A DNA stretch of 64,000 nt, taken from contig NZ_JBHSBN010000019.1 in assembly GCF_042650605.1 (NCBI RefSeq), forward strand, positions 62,001 to 126,000, written 5' to 3'. The notes below the pieces were generated by a model. It was given only the letters and a program-made list of their open reading frames with translations, made no database searches and was not told the DNA's origin. The DNA is from Micromonospora_J zhanjiangensis (GTDB lineage Bacteria > Actinomycetota > Actinomycetes > Mycobacteriales > Micromonosporaceae). Positions 7,048 through 15,587 of the stretch are shown here, piece by piece. Numbering within the stretch: position 1 is the first letter of the stretch; each line of letters begins with the position of its first letter. The translations under genes and the position numbers were made by a program.

Positions 7048-7578
7048 TTATTCTGTCAGGCCCTTGCGTCGACGCGCGACCGAGCGACGTGCATTCCGCA
7101 GCCGCTGCAGCACAGCATCGAGATCCTCCTCATCGTCGATGCTTACTGACGTTTCCTCAAGCGCGGCGTACTGTTCGGCTCTGCGCCGTTCTCTGTATGC
7201 GAGCAGGTCGGGCAGCAGGATCCGGCGATGTGTTCCCGTTCGGTCGAACGGAATCCTGCCGTCGTCGAGCAATTTGACCACTGTCGGCCGGCTGACTCCC
7301 AACAGATCGGCGGCCTGTTGGGTCGTCAGCGTCATGGTCCGGGGTGCGACCGTTACCGCGAGCCCTTGACGAAGAGCCTCGACCACCTGGCGAAGGACGC
7401 CGTGAATCTCGGCGGGAAGCTCTACCCGGTCACCGGGAGTGGCTCCAGCCAGAAAATATCGAGGCTCCACCTTGCCCCGACCCGCTCTCTCGTGGGCCTG
7501 CATGAAGTCGTGGACCTGGGCGAGATGCCCATCCGGTTCCGGCAGGTACGTCTCTTCCCTCAGTGCGGCCGCAGTCAT
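7048..7578 (-). CDS. Excisionase-type HTH protein, probable antitoxin of the PIN toxin
   Basis: A 176-aa protein. Residues about 84-138 read LTTQQAADLLGVSRPTVVKLLDDGRIPF then GTHRRILLPDLLAYRERRR, an excisionase-family helix-turn-helix with its wing. The C-terminus is a charged helical stretch ending in a basic tail, suited to masking a toxin. GAGGAGGGG lies just upstream of the ATG at 7576-7578. First gene of the cluster leading to the PIN gene, four bases downstream; this order (DNA-binding antitoxin then PIN toxin) is standard. Confidence 0.8.
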   Translation of the reverse strand: MTAAALREETYLPEPDGHLAQVHDFMQAHERAGRGKVEPRYFLAGATPGDRVELPAEIHGVLRQVVEALRQGLAVTVAPRTMTLTTQQAADLLGVSRPTVVKLLDDGRIPFDRTGTHRRILLPDLLAYRERRRAEQYAALEETSVSIDDEEDLDAVLQRLRNARRSVARRRKGLTE

Positions 7579-7679
7579 CACCCCTCCTCGTCACAAGCAT
7601 CGTAACCACTTTCGTTTCTTGCGTCTATCGGACGACCGAACTGGTGCGGAAGCTGTGGCGTTGAAGAAGGCCGGCCTGC

Positions 7680-9683
7680 TCAGGCAAGGGGAGCGGGGAG
7701 CGGGTCGGTGTGCAGGACGGCGAGGCGGGACACCGCCCGGGTCAGCACCACGTACAACCGGTGCAGGCCGCGCGGCTCGGCGGTCACGATCCGGGCCGGT
7801 TCGACGACGATGACGTGGTCGTACTCCAGGCCCTTGACCAGGGTGGCGGGCACCACGGTGACCCGCGCCGCGGTCTCGACGTCGTCGGCGGTGGCGCTGT
7901 CCACCCCGGCCGCGGCCAGCGCCGCGCGCAGCCGGTCCACCGCGTCGTCCGCGGCGATCACCGCGACCGAGCCGTCGTGCGCCAGCGCCGCCCGCACCTC
8001 GGCCACCGTCGCGGGCTCCAGCTCGGTCACGGTACGGACGGCCAGCTCACCGTCCGACCGCAGCGACTGCGCGGCGGGTACGTCGACGCCCAGCGCCGGC
8101 AGCAGCCGGTTGGCGAATTCGACCACGGCGGCCGGCACCCGGAACCCGATGGTCAGCGGGACGACGGCGGCGTCCGGCTTGCCGAGGTGGGCCAGCGACT
8201 CGCGCCAGTCGGTGGCGGCCCACGGCTCGGTGCCCTGGGCCAGGTCGCCGAGGAGGGTGACCGAGCCGTGCTCGCTGCGCCGGGCGATGGCCCGGCACTG
8301 CATGGGGGAGAGGTCCTGCGCCTCGTCGACCACGATGTGCCCGAAGCCGGGGGCGCGTTCGATCAGCCCGGCCGCCTCGTCGATCAGGATCGCGTCCGCC
8401 GCCGTCCACCGGGTGGCCTTGGTGGTACGCGCCGGCTTCGCCCACAGCAGGGCCTGCTGCTCCTCGGCGGTGAGCAGCTCACCAGCCGCCTCGGTGAGGG
8501 CCGCCGGGTCGGAGAGCAGGGTGAAGACCAGCCCTTCCGGGGCGACCGCCGGCCAGCACGCGTCGAGGAACTCGGTCACCTGTTTGCACTTTCCCATCCG
8601 GCGCAGCCAGGCGTCGCTGGGCGACTCGGCCCGGCGGGCCTCGGCCTGCCGTTGCAGCAGGCCGACCACCCGGGCCCGGACCCGTTCCCTGCCGGTGCCG
8701 TAGGGCAGCCCCTCCCGGCGGGCCTCGTCGACCACCCGGCGCAGGGCTTCCGGCTCGATCCGCCAGCGGTACGACCCGTCGGACACCATGATCGGGTCGG
8801 TCGGCTTGCGGACGTACCCGTGCAGGGCCCGGCGGAGCACCTCGGCGAGCCGCGGGTCGTGCTTGACCGCGGCGGCGGCCGGCGGGTCGACCGCGCGGAC
8901 CGGCACCCGGGCGACCAGGTCCTCGACGGTGGCCTGGGCCACCTCGACCTCGCCGAGCGCGGGCAGCACCGCGGCGATGTACGACAGGAACGCCCGGTTC
9001 GGTCCGACGATCAGCACCCCGGACCGGCGCAGCCGCTCCCGGTGCAGATAGAGCAGGTACGCGGCGCGGTGCAGCCCCACCGCCGTCTTCCCAGTGCCGG
9101 GTGCCCCCTGTACGCAGATCGAGTCGGCCAGGTCGGCGCGGACCAGCTCGTCCTGCTCGGGTTGGATGGTGGCGACGATGTCGCGCATCGGGCCGACCCG
9201 GGGCCGTTCGATCTCGGCGGTGAGGATCCGGCTGGCCGTGCCGAGTTCCTCGCCCCGGTCCAGGTGCTCGTCCTCGAAGCTGGTCAGCTCGCCGGCGTTG
9301 AAACCGAACCGGCGCCGGACGGTGACGCCCTGCGGGTCGCGGGCGCTGGCCCGGTAGAACGCCCGGGAGATCGGCGCCCGCCAGTCCAGCACCATCGGTT
9401 CGCCGGCCTCGTCGGTGACGTGCCGCCGGCCGACGTGGTGCCGGTCCGCGCCGAAGGTCAGCTTGCCGAAGAACAGCGGGGTGGTCGGGTCGTCGGCCAG
9501 TTCGGCCACCCGGCGGGCCATGTGCCGGCCCAACTGCTCGGCGGTGTACGCGTCGCCGGCGACCTTGTCACCGGTGGCGAAGAGCGCCTCGGCGCGCTCC
9601 CGCATGTGCCGCAGGGCCACCCGGGAGGCGGCCAGGTGATCACGTTCGGCGGCGAGGTCGGTGTCGAGATCCGTTGCGGGCAC
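7680..9683 (-). CDS. HelD/HelR-type superfamily 1 helicase-like ATPase
   Basis: A 667-aa UvrD/HelD-like ATPase. The N-terminal region carries an elongated alpha-helical arm (AAERDHLAASRVALRHMRERAE). It is followed by FFGKLTFG and MVLDWRAPISRAFYRA (a motif of the HelD group), Walker A GAPGTGKT, Walker B IVVDEAQDLSPMQ, and late motifs GFRVP and LVKGLEYDHVIV. HelD proteins act on RNA polymerase, recycling stalled enzyme; some actinobacterial HelR proteins protect against rifamycins. I saw no recognisable rifamycin-associated element upstream, so a resistance role is not supported here. Single gene, divergent from a Uma2 gene. Confidence 0.85.
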   Translation of the reverse strand: MPATDLDTDLAAERDHLAASRVALRHMRERAEALFATGDKVAGDAYTAEQLGRHMARRVAELADDPTTPLFFGKLTFGADRHHVGRRHVTDEAGEPMVLDWRAPISRAFYRASARDPQGVTVRRRFGFNAGELTSFEDEHLDRGEELGTASRILTAEIERPRVGPMRDIVATIQPEQDELVRADLADSICVQGAPGTGKTAVGLHRAAYLLYLHRERLRRSGVLIVGPNRAFLSYIAAVLPALGEVEVAQATVEDLVARVPVRAVDPPAAAAVKHDPRLAEVLRRALHGYVRKPTDPIMVSDGSYRWRIEPEALRRVVDEARREGLPYGTGRERVRARVVGLLQRQAEARRAESPSDAWLRRMGKCKQVTEFLDACWPAVAPEGLVFTLLSDPAALTEAAGELLTAEEQQALLWAKPARTTKATRWTAADAILIDEAAGLIERAPGFGHIVVDEAQDLSPMQCRAIARRSEHGSVTLLGDLAQGTEPWAATDWRESLAHLGKPDAAVVPLTIGFRVPAAVVEFANRLLPALGVDVPAAQSLRSDGELAVRTVTELEPATVAEVRAALAHDGSVAVIAADDAVDRLRAALAAAGVDSATADDVETAARVTVVPATLVKGLEYDHVIVVEPARIVTAEPRGLHRLYVVLTRAVSRLAVLHTDPLPAPLA

Positions 9684-9891
9684 GGTGATCCTCTTGGCGG
9701 GTTCGGTCGGCTCGCTCGCGTATCCGGGGAAGAGTCCCTGGCGCGTGGGGACGTCCGCTGCGGTGGCTACCTCACCACGGCCGTCAAGCGGTGGACCAGC
9801 CTACGCGGCGCCCACTCCCTCCCTCCACCGAATTTGGTCGCCGTTTCGTGGCGGCCGGCATGGCACCCTGTGAGGCAGAAGTCGTGGGGAG

Positions 9892-10449
9892 GTGAGCGTT
9901 GCCGTGCTTGAGCATGTGGGTCCGTGGACTGAGGACGAGTACCTCGCACTCGGTGAGACCGCCAATCGGATCGAGCTGTTCGACGGGAGTCTGCTGGTGA
10001 GCCCGGCACCGACCACGCGCCATCAGCACATTTCGCGGCGGCTGGCCAATCTGGTCGACCCGCCGGCCGACGGGGCCGGCCTCTGGGTCTACGAAGCGGT
10101 AAATGTTCGCCTCGCCGGCGGCCGGATCTTCATTCCCAATCTCGTGGTGACGCCGATCGACAACGTCACCATCATCGACGCGGCGGACGTGGTGCTGGTG
10201 GGTGAGGTGGTCTCGCCGGGCAACGCGGGGACCGACCGCCTGTTGAAGATGCAGTTGTACGCCGCCGCCCGGATCGGGTGGTACCTCCTGGTGGAATCGG
10301 AGTACCCGGACACGGTGACGCTGAGGCTGCTCCGCCTCGACGGTGAGCACTACGTCGAGCACGCGGTCGCGAAGGACGGCGAGACGCTGACGGCGACCGG
10401 GCCGTTTCCGTTCGAGATCGACACCCGCGCGCTGCTGCGCCGCCGGTAG
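9892..10449 (+). CDS. Uma2-family protein, second copy
   Basis: A 185-aa Uma2-type protein: GPWTEDEYLALGETANRIELFDGSLLVSP is the standard opening, and GEVVSPGNAGTDRLLKMQLYAAARIGWYLLVE the later core. At the position of the usual PD pair the sequence reads IPNLVV, so the first catalytic acid seems replaced by Asn. The start is uncertain: GGGGAGGTG at 9887-9894 overlaps the GTG used here and would better serve the in-frame GTG at 9904. Unrelated in sequence detail to the Uma2 protein at 5541-6134, so not a recent duplication. Confidence 0.8.
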   Translation: MSVAVLEHVGPWTEDEYLALGETANRIELFDGSLLVSPAPTTRHQHISRRLANLVDPPADGAGLWVYEAVNVRLAGGRIFIPNLVVTPIDNVTIIDAADVVLVGEVVSPGNAGTDRLLKMQLYAAARIGWYLLVESEYPDTVTLRLLRLDGEHYVEHAVAKDGETLTATGPFPFEIDTRALLRRR

Positions 10450-10538
10450 CGGGACGCCGTAGCCGGCGCGTGCGCTGTCGGCCACAAAGCGGGCCACCGC
10501 CGGGCGGTCGTTCCGGAATGCGGGATACGGTCGGCGGC

Positions 10539-11387
10539 ATGAGCGAGCTACGGCGGCCCCGGGTCGGTCACATCCAGTTCCTGAACTGTCTGCCGATCTA
10601 CTGGGGGCTGATGCGGTCCGGCGCGCTGATCGACGTCGACCTGCACAAGGACACCCCGGACCAGCTCAACGCCGCCCTGGTCGCCGGCCAGTTGGACATC
10701 GGCCCCATCTCGCTCGTGGAGTACCTGCGGCACGCCGACGAGCTGCTGCTCCTGCCCGGCCTGGCGGTGGGCAGTGACGGTCCGGTGCTGTCGGTCAACG
10801 TGGTGTCCACCCGGCCGCTGGCCGAACTGGACGGGGCGAAGGTGGCGCTCGGCTCGACGTCGCGGACCGGGGTGCTGCTCGCCCAGATGCTGCTCGCCGA
10901 GCGGTACGGCGCCCGGCCGGAGTACTTCCGCTGCCCGCCGGAGCTGACCCAGATGCTGCTGGAGGCCGACGCGGGCGTACTGATCGGTGACGTGGCGCTG
11001 CGCGCGCTGTACGAGGCTCCCGGTCAGGGTCTGACCGTGACCGACCTGGGTCAGGACTGGCGGGACTGGACCGGGCTGCCCATGGTGTTCGCCGTGTGGG
11101 CGGTCCGCCGGGACTTCGCCGCCGAGCACCCCGGCCAGGTCAAGGAGGTGCACGAGGCGTTCCTGCGCTCCCGTGACCTGTGCCTGGCCGAGCTGGACGA
11201 GGTGGCCGCCGCAGCGGCGCGCTGGGAGCCGTTCGACGCGGCGACCCTGGCCAACTACTTCCGGGCGTTGGACTTCTCGCTGGGGGACCGGCAGGTCGCC
11301 GGCCTGCGGGAGTTCGCCCGGCGGGCGGCGGCGCTCGGCGCGGTGCCGGCGCTGCCCGAGGGCGGCCCGGAGTTCTTCCCGGTCTGA
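10539..11387 (+). CDS. mqnA: Chorismate dehydratase MqnA
   Basis: A 282-aa protein of the MqnA/periplasmic-binding-protein fold: RVGHIQFLNCLPIYWGL at the N-terminus, LDIGPISLVEYL, ALGSTSRTGVLLAQMLL and GVLIGDVALRAL. MqnA turns chorismate into 3-enolpyruvyl-benzoate, the first step of the futalosine route to menaquinone, in the cytoplasm. Start chosen at the ATG 10539 (MSELRRPRVG) because the upstream part of the open frame is unlike the family. Its partner mqnC lies at 18403; mqnB, mqnD and mqnE are not in the window. Confidence 0.92.
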   Translation: MSELRRPRVGHIQFLNCLPIYWGLMRSGALIDVDLHKDTPDQLNAALVAGQLDIGPISLVEYLRHADELLLLPGLAVGSDGPVLSVNVVSTRPLAELDGAKVALGSTSRTGVLLAQMLLAERYGARPEYFRCPPELTQMLLEADAGVLIGDVALRALYEAPGQGLTVTDLGQDWRDWTGLPMVFAVWAVRRDFAAEHPGQVKEVHEAFLRSRDLCLAELDEVAAAAARWEPFDAATLANYFRALDFSLGDRQVAGLREFARRAAALGAVPALPEGGPEFFPV

Positions 11388-11463
11388 CCGACCGGGCGGT
11401 ACGTCCGGCGGCGGCCCGGAATCACCGACCCGGCCTCCCCGGAACCGGCCGCGCCCGGACCGG

Positions 11464-12420
11464 TCAGGTGGCCAGGAGCTGTTTGCCGACGTTCAGGCAG
11501 ACCTTGGTGCCGTACTCGAAGCCCAGTTTGATCGGGTAGCGGGTCATCACGCCCACCGACCAGCCGTCGCCGATGGCCAGGCAGCTGACGTGCCAGTTGC
11601 CCTCGTCCTCGCGGGTGACCCAGCCGTTCTTGATGGCGATGTCGTCCTGCTCGTCCTCCGGGAACGCGAGGCGGATCCCGAAGTTGCCGACCCCGCGGAC
11701 CGCCTCCATCTCGCCGAGCAGGTACTTGGTCCACTTCGGGCCGGCGGCCCGGCCGTCGGCGATGCAGGCGCCCAGCCGGGTGATGTCCCGGGGCGACAGG
11801 TGGGTGTTGCTCCAGAAGCCCTTCACCGCGCTGCTGTCGGTCAGCTTGCAGATGTCGATCAACCGATCGATCGACTTCTCCCGGCCGACCAGCCGCCACA
11901 GGGCCTCGGCGGCGTCGTTGTCGCTGTCCCGGATCGTGATGCTGACCTGGCGCATCCGGGCGTCACTGGGGGTGGTGCCCTGCTCGGCGTTGCGGCGCAG
12001 GAAGTCCGCCACGATCCATGATTTGATCATCGATGCGGTGGTGCTGGTCTCGGTCATGTTCGCCGACCCGCTGATCTTGCCGGTGCGCCGGTCCATCATC
12101 GCCCAGCTCACCCAGCCGTCGGGGATGTCCACCTTGACGGCCGCGGGCCGGATCGGCAGCGGCGGCAGCGGTGACGGTGTCTGTGTAGGCGACGGCCGAC
12201 CGCCGCCGGAGCCGACCCCGCCGGTCCCGTTCTGGCTCGCGCCGGGCAGTATCGTGCGGCCCCAGCTCGCGACCGCGTCGGCCGCGAACGGGGAACCGGG
12301 CACCAGGCGCAGGCCGGCGAGGACGACCACGACCAGGCCGGCGATCAGGGCCAACCGCCGGGGCAGCGACGCGCGCCGATGTCGGCGACGTCGGCTGGCG
12401 GGACGGTACGGGCCGGTCAT
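11464..12420 (-). CDS. Class A beta-lactamase-like membrane-anchored serine hydrolase
   Basis: A 318-aa protein. A basic N-terminus leads into one membrane segment (LALIAGLVVVVLAGL), then a Pro/Ser/Gly linker, and then the enzyme domain. The motifs are SMIK (S-x-x-K), SDN inside IRDSDNDAA, and KNGW in the position of KTG, so the active-site set of class A beta-lactamases and related penicillin-interacting proteins is present with a Thr-to-Asn change in the last. It is convergent with mqnA. Likely acts outside the membrane on peptidoglycan or is an inactive-leaning relative; antibiotic hydrolysis cannot be claimed. Confidence 0.8.
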   Translation of the reverse strand: MTGPYRPASRRRRHRRASLPRRLALIAGLVVVVLAGLRLVPGSPFAADAVASWGRTILPGASQNGTGGVGSGGGRPSPTQTPSPLPPLPIRPAAVKVDIPDGWVSWAMMDRRTGKISGSANMTETSTTASMIKSWIVADFLRRNAEQGTTPSDARMRQVSITIRDSDNDAAEALWRLVGREKSIDRLIDICKLTDSSAVKGFWSNTHLSPRDITRLGACIADGRAAGPKWTKYLLGEMEAVRGVGNFGIRLAFPEDEQDDIAIKNGWVTREDEGNWHVSCLAIGDGWSVGVMTRYPIKLGFEYGTKVCLNVGKQLLAT

Positions 12421-12917
12421 TGGGACCTCTCCGAGGCCGGGAGCACGGGTATGGGGGGTGGAGCCGACGGGGTCAGTCCGGAGGGTACCCAGGTGACGGT
12501 CATGGCGAGGTGGTCGACATGCCGCTGTCCCTCGCCCGGGTGGTCCGCCCGGGCGACGGTGGGAAACGCTTTCTCCATACTTGGACGCACGTGCGGGGGG
12601 CTCCAGAGGTTCGGACGGGGGCGACCGGGCGCGGGCCGTGGAGGCCGGGGCGGCCTCCGGGGGTGCCGGCCGCGAATTCTACGTGCCCAGGAAGAGGGCG
12701 CCACCTTTCCGAGAACCGATTGTTGCCAAAGGCAAAGAGTTTCGCCCCCGGCTGGGCACTCCCGGACGAAATCTGGCGAAAGGGTGTGATGAGTGTCACG
12801 CTGAAGAGCGAAGCGCGTGGTCGCACCGGGTGGTCGACGGAATCACGCCTGGTGGTTGGATCGATATATGTGTGACACGCTCTGGCCTAACTGTCCGCTA
12901 GCTGTAACACTTGTCGG
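12421..12917. other. 497-bp gap between two outward-facing genes; no convincing gene
   Basis: Contains open frames on both strands (for example 12420-12875 +), but none has a good start, recognisable domain or consistent composition. The right half is A/T-richer and holds GTGT/ACAC motifs: GTGTGATGAGTGTCAC at 12784-12799, GTGTGACAC at 12870-12878, and TGTAACAC close to the paaA start. This is the likely promoter and control region of the paa operon; the regulator is not encoded nearby. Confidence 0.4.
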
Positions 12918-13994
12918 GTGTACGGCAACGACTTCTCCGGACCCGACGACGCCGCGGGCGGCCTGCTGAGTCAGGTCGAGGCGGCCGAGGCCGCGCTGCG
13001 CGAGGCGGCCGCCCGTGGGTTGTCCCGTTCCGACGGTGACGGACCCCCGCCGGGCGTCGAGCTGCAGGACCACTTCACCGCGCTGATCGAGGCCGATCAG
13101 AAGATCGAACCGCGGGACTGGATGCCCGACTCGTACCGCAGGGCGCTGATCCGGCAGATCGCCCAGCACGCCCACTCCGAGATCATCGGCATGCAGCCCG
13201 AGGGGAACTGGATCACCCGGGCGCCGTCGCTCAAGCGCAAGGCGATCCTGCTGGCCAAGGTCCAGGACGAGGCCGGTCACGGCCTCTACCTGTACGCCGC
13301 GGCCGAGACCCTGGGGGTAACCCGGGACGAGTTGGTCGACCTGCTGCTCACCGGTCGGCAGAAGTACAGCTCGATCTTCAACTACCCGACGTTGACCTGG
13401 GCCGACGTCGGTGCCATCGGCTGGCTGGTGGACGGCGCCGCGATCGTCAACCAGGTGCCGCTGTGCCGCTGCTCGTACGGCCCGTACGCGCGGGCGATGA
13501 TCCGGGTCTGCAAGGAGGAGTCGTTCCACCAGCGGCAGGGCTACGAGATCCTGCACACCCTGGCGCACGGCACCCCGGCGCAGCGGGCGATGGCCCAGGA
13601 CGCGGTCGACCGCTGGTGGTACCCGTCGCTGGCGATGTTCGGGCCGCCGGACGCCGACTCGACCCACTCCGCCCAGTCGATGGCCTGGAAGATCAAGCGG
13701 TTCTCCAACGACGAACTGCGCCAGCGGTTCGTCGACATGTGCGTGCAGCAGGCCGAGATCCTCGGTCTCCGGCTGCCCGACCCGGACCTGCGGTGGAACG
13801 AGGAGCGTCAGGCCCACGACTACACCCAGCCGGACTACGACGAGCTGATGCGGGTGATCAAGGGCGACGGTCCGTGCAACCGGCAGCGGATGGAACACCG
13901 CCGCCGGGCACACACCGACGGAGCCTGGGTCCGCGAGGCCGCTGCGGCGTACGCGGCCAAGCGGTCGGCCGACCCGACGGCGGTGGCGGCGTGA
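12918..13994 (+). CDS. paaA: 1,2-phenylacetyl-CoA epoxidase, subunit PaaA
   Basis: A 358-aa ferritin-like di-iron protein. PaaA is the catalytic subunit of the ring-epoxidising complex that opens phenylacetyl-CoA degradation. Metal-ligand helices are visible as KVQDEAGHGLYLY and RVCKEESFHQRQGYEI, with IGMQPEGNWITRAPSLKRK the usual substrate-side region. The GTG start at 12918 has no clear ribosome site and may lie at or near the transcript's 5' end. The N-terminus is about 50 residues longer than in the shortest relatives. First of five genes overlapping as GTGA. Confidence 0.95.
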   Translation: MYGNDFSGPDDAAGGLLSQVEAAEAALREAAARGLSRSDGDGPPPGVELQDHFTALIEADQKIEPRDWMPDSYRRALIRQIAQHAHSEIIGMQPEGNWITRAPSLKRKAILLAKVQDEAGHGLYLYAAAETLGVTRDELVDLLLTGRQKYSSIFNYPTLTWADVGAIGWLVDGAAIVNQVPLCRCSYGPYARAMIRVCKEESFHQRQGYEILHTLAHGTPAQRAMAQDAVDRWWYPSLAMFGPPDADSTHSAQSMAWKIKRFSNDELRQRFVDMCVQQAEILGLRLPDPDLRWNEERQAHDYTQPDYDELMRVIKGDGPCNRQRMEHRRRAHTDGAWVREAAAAYAAKRSADPTAVAA

Positions 13995-14308
13995 ACGACG
14001 AGAGGAAGCAACCGGACATGACCGGACCGGCTGGGTGGCCGTTGTGGGAGGTGTTCGTCCGGGCCCGGCGCGGACTGTCGCACAGTCACGTCGGCAGCCT
14101 GCACGCGCCGGACGCGACACTGGCCCTGCACAACGCCCGCGACCTCTACACCCGCCGCCAGGAGGGCGTGTCGATCTGGGTGGTCCCGGCCGCCGCGATC
14201 ACCGCGTCCAGCCCGGACGAGAAGGACGCCTTCTTCGACCCGGCCGCCGACAAGGTCTACCGGCACCCGACCTTCTACGAGGTGCCGGACGGGGTGGCCC
14301 ACCTGTGA
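13991..14308 (+). CDS. paaB: 1,2-phenylacetyl-CoA epoxidase, subunit PaaB
   Basis: The PaaB core begins WPLWEVFVRARRGLSHSHVGSLHA and continues with ALHNARDLYTRRQEGVSIWVVP, typical of this small subunit, which bridges subunits of the epoxidase complex. The start is either the GTG at 13991, overlapping the paaA stop as GTGA (105 aa), or the ATG at 14018 (96 aa, the more usual length). I give the GTG because the other three junctions of the operon use the same GTGA overlap, but the ATG, with GAGAGGAAG upstream, is almost as likely. Confidence 0.93.
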   Translation: MNDERKQPDMTGPAGWPLWEVFVRARRGLSHSHVGSLHAPDATLALHNARDLYTRRQEGVSIWVVPAAAITASSPDEKDAFFDPAADKVYRHPTFYEVPDGVAHL

Positions 14309-15030
14309 CCACCACGGTCGGATACCTGCTCGGGCTGGCCGACGACGCCCTGGTGGCAGCCCAGCGCCTCGGCGAGTGGGCCGCCGCCGCGCCGGAGATG
14401 GAAGAGGACATCGCGCTGGCCAACATCGCGCTCGACCAGCTCGGCGCCGCCCGCCTGCTGCTGTCGTACGCGGGGGAGTTGGAGGGCGCCGGCCGGGACG
14501 AGGACGCGCTGGCGTTCCTGCGCGGCGACCGGGAGTTCCACAACTGCCAGCTGGTCGAGCTGCCCAACGGCGACTTCGCGGTGACCATGGCGAAGCTGCT
14601 GTTCCTGTCGGCGTACCAGCTACCGCTCTACACGGCGCTGAGCGGGTGCGCGGACGAGCGGCTGGCCGCGATCGGCGCGAAGGCCCGCAAGGAGTCGGCC
14701 TACCACCTCGAACACAGCGCGCTGTGGACGGTCCGGCTGGGCGACGGCACCGCCGAGTCGCACCGGCGCATGCAGGACGCGGTGGACGCGATCTGGCCGT
14801 ACACCCATGAGTTGTTCGCGGCGGACCCGGCGGCCCCGGTCGACCCGGCCGGGCTGCGCGCGGCGTTCCTGTCCGCCGTGGAACCGGTGCTCACCGAGGC
14901 GACCCTGGACCGGCCGGCCGACGGGTGGGCGCCGTCCGGCGGTCGGTCCGGCGTGCACACCGAGCACCTGTCCTACCTGCTGGCCGAGATGCAGGTGCTG
15001 CACCGCGCCCACCCGGGCGCGCGCTGGTGA
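14305..15030 (+). CDS. paaC: 1,2-phenylacetyl-CoA epoxidase, subunit PaaC
   Basis: A 241-aa ferritin-like protein lacking an obvious full metal site, as expected for the structural partner of PaaA. Typical segments are GYLLGLADDALVAAQRLGEW, EEDIALANIALDQLGAARLLL and KESAYHLEHSALWTVRLGDGT. It starts with a GTG that overlaps the paaB stop (GTGA). Forms the PaaA-PaaC heterodimer core. Confidence 0.95.
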   Translation: MTTTVGYLLGLADDALVAAQRLGEWAAAAPEMEEDIALANIALDQLGAARLLLSYAGELEGAGRDEDALAFLRGDREFHNCQLVELPNGDFAVTMAKLLFLSAYQLPLYTALSGCADERLAAIGAKARKESAYHLEHSALWTVRLGDGTAESHRRMQDAVDAIWPYTHELFAADPAAPVDPAGLRAAFLSAVEPVLTEATLDRPADGWAPSGGRSGVHTEHLSYLLAEMQVLHRAHPGARW

Positions 15031-15587
15031 CCGGCGGGGTGACGACGATGACGGATCCGGCGGCCGCCGTAGCACCGACCGGTCCGTCCGGCGGCGAGGC
15101 GGCAGACCCGGTGCGGACCGCGCGGGACGCGGTCGCCGCGGTGGTCGACCCGGAGATCCGGGTGGTGACCATCGAGGACCTGGGCATCCTGCGCGGGGTG
15201 GCCGCGGACCCGGCGACCGGCCGGATCACCGTGACCATCACCCCGACCTACTCCGGCTGCCCGGCCATGGACGTGATCCGGGCCGACATCCGGGCCGCGC
15301 TGGCCGCCGCCGGTCACCCCGACGCCGAGGTACGGACGGTCTTCGCGCCCGCCTGGAGCACCGACTGGATCTCCGCGGCCGGCCGGGCCAAACTCGCCGA
15401 GGCCGGCATCGCCCCACCCGGCCCGGCCACCCGGACCGGCCCGGTGCCGCTCACCCTCGGTGTGCGCTGCCCGCGCTGCGGGTCGGTGGACACCGAACAG
15501 CTCAGCCGGTTCGGCTCCACCGCGTGCAAGGCGCTGTGGCGCTGCCGGACCTGCCGTGACCCCTTCGACCAGGTGAAGCCGCTGTGA
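15027..15587 (+). CDS. paaD: Phenylacetyl-CoA epoxidase maturation/Fe-S protein PaaD
   Basis: A 186-aa protein: an N-terminal MIP18/SufT-like domain (AVVDPEIRVVTIEDLGILRGV, then TPTYSGCPAMDVIRADI) and a C-terminal four-cysteine module, CPRCGS and CRTC, which probably binds zinc or an Fe-S cluster. PaaD is needed for epoxidase function, likely in cofactor assembly. GTG at 15027 overlaps the paaC stop; an ATG at 15048 preceded by GGGGTG would give a shorter form starting MTDPAAA. Confidence 0.93.
   Translation: MTGGVTTMTDPAAAVAPTGPSGGEAADPVRTARDAVAAVVDPEIRVVTIEDLGILRGVAADPATGRITVTITPTYSGCPAMDVIRADIRAALAAAGHPDAEVRTVFAPAWSTDWISAAGRAKLAEAGIAPPGPATRTGPVPLTLGVRCPRCGSVDTEQLSRFGSTACKALWRCRTCRDPFDQVKPL

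Noticed and set aside
9684..9891. Rifamycin-associated element before the HelR-like gene
   Set aside because: No convincing long inverted repeat of that kind was found, so rifamycin induction is not claimed.
7710..9911. 733-codon plus-strand frame opposite the HelD-type gene
   Set aside because: Composition (Arg, Gly, His, Gln) is typical of antisense high-GC frames; the minus strand has Walker motifs.
12420..12875. 151-codon frame in the gap before paaA
   Set aside because: No ribosome site, no recognisable domain, and competing frames on the other strand of similar length.
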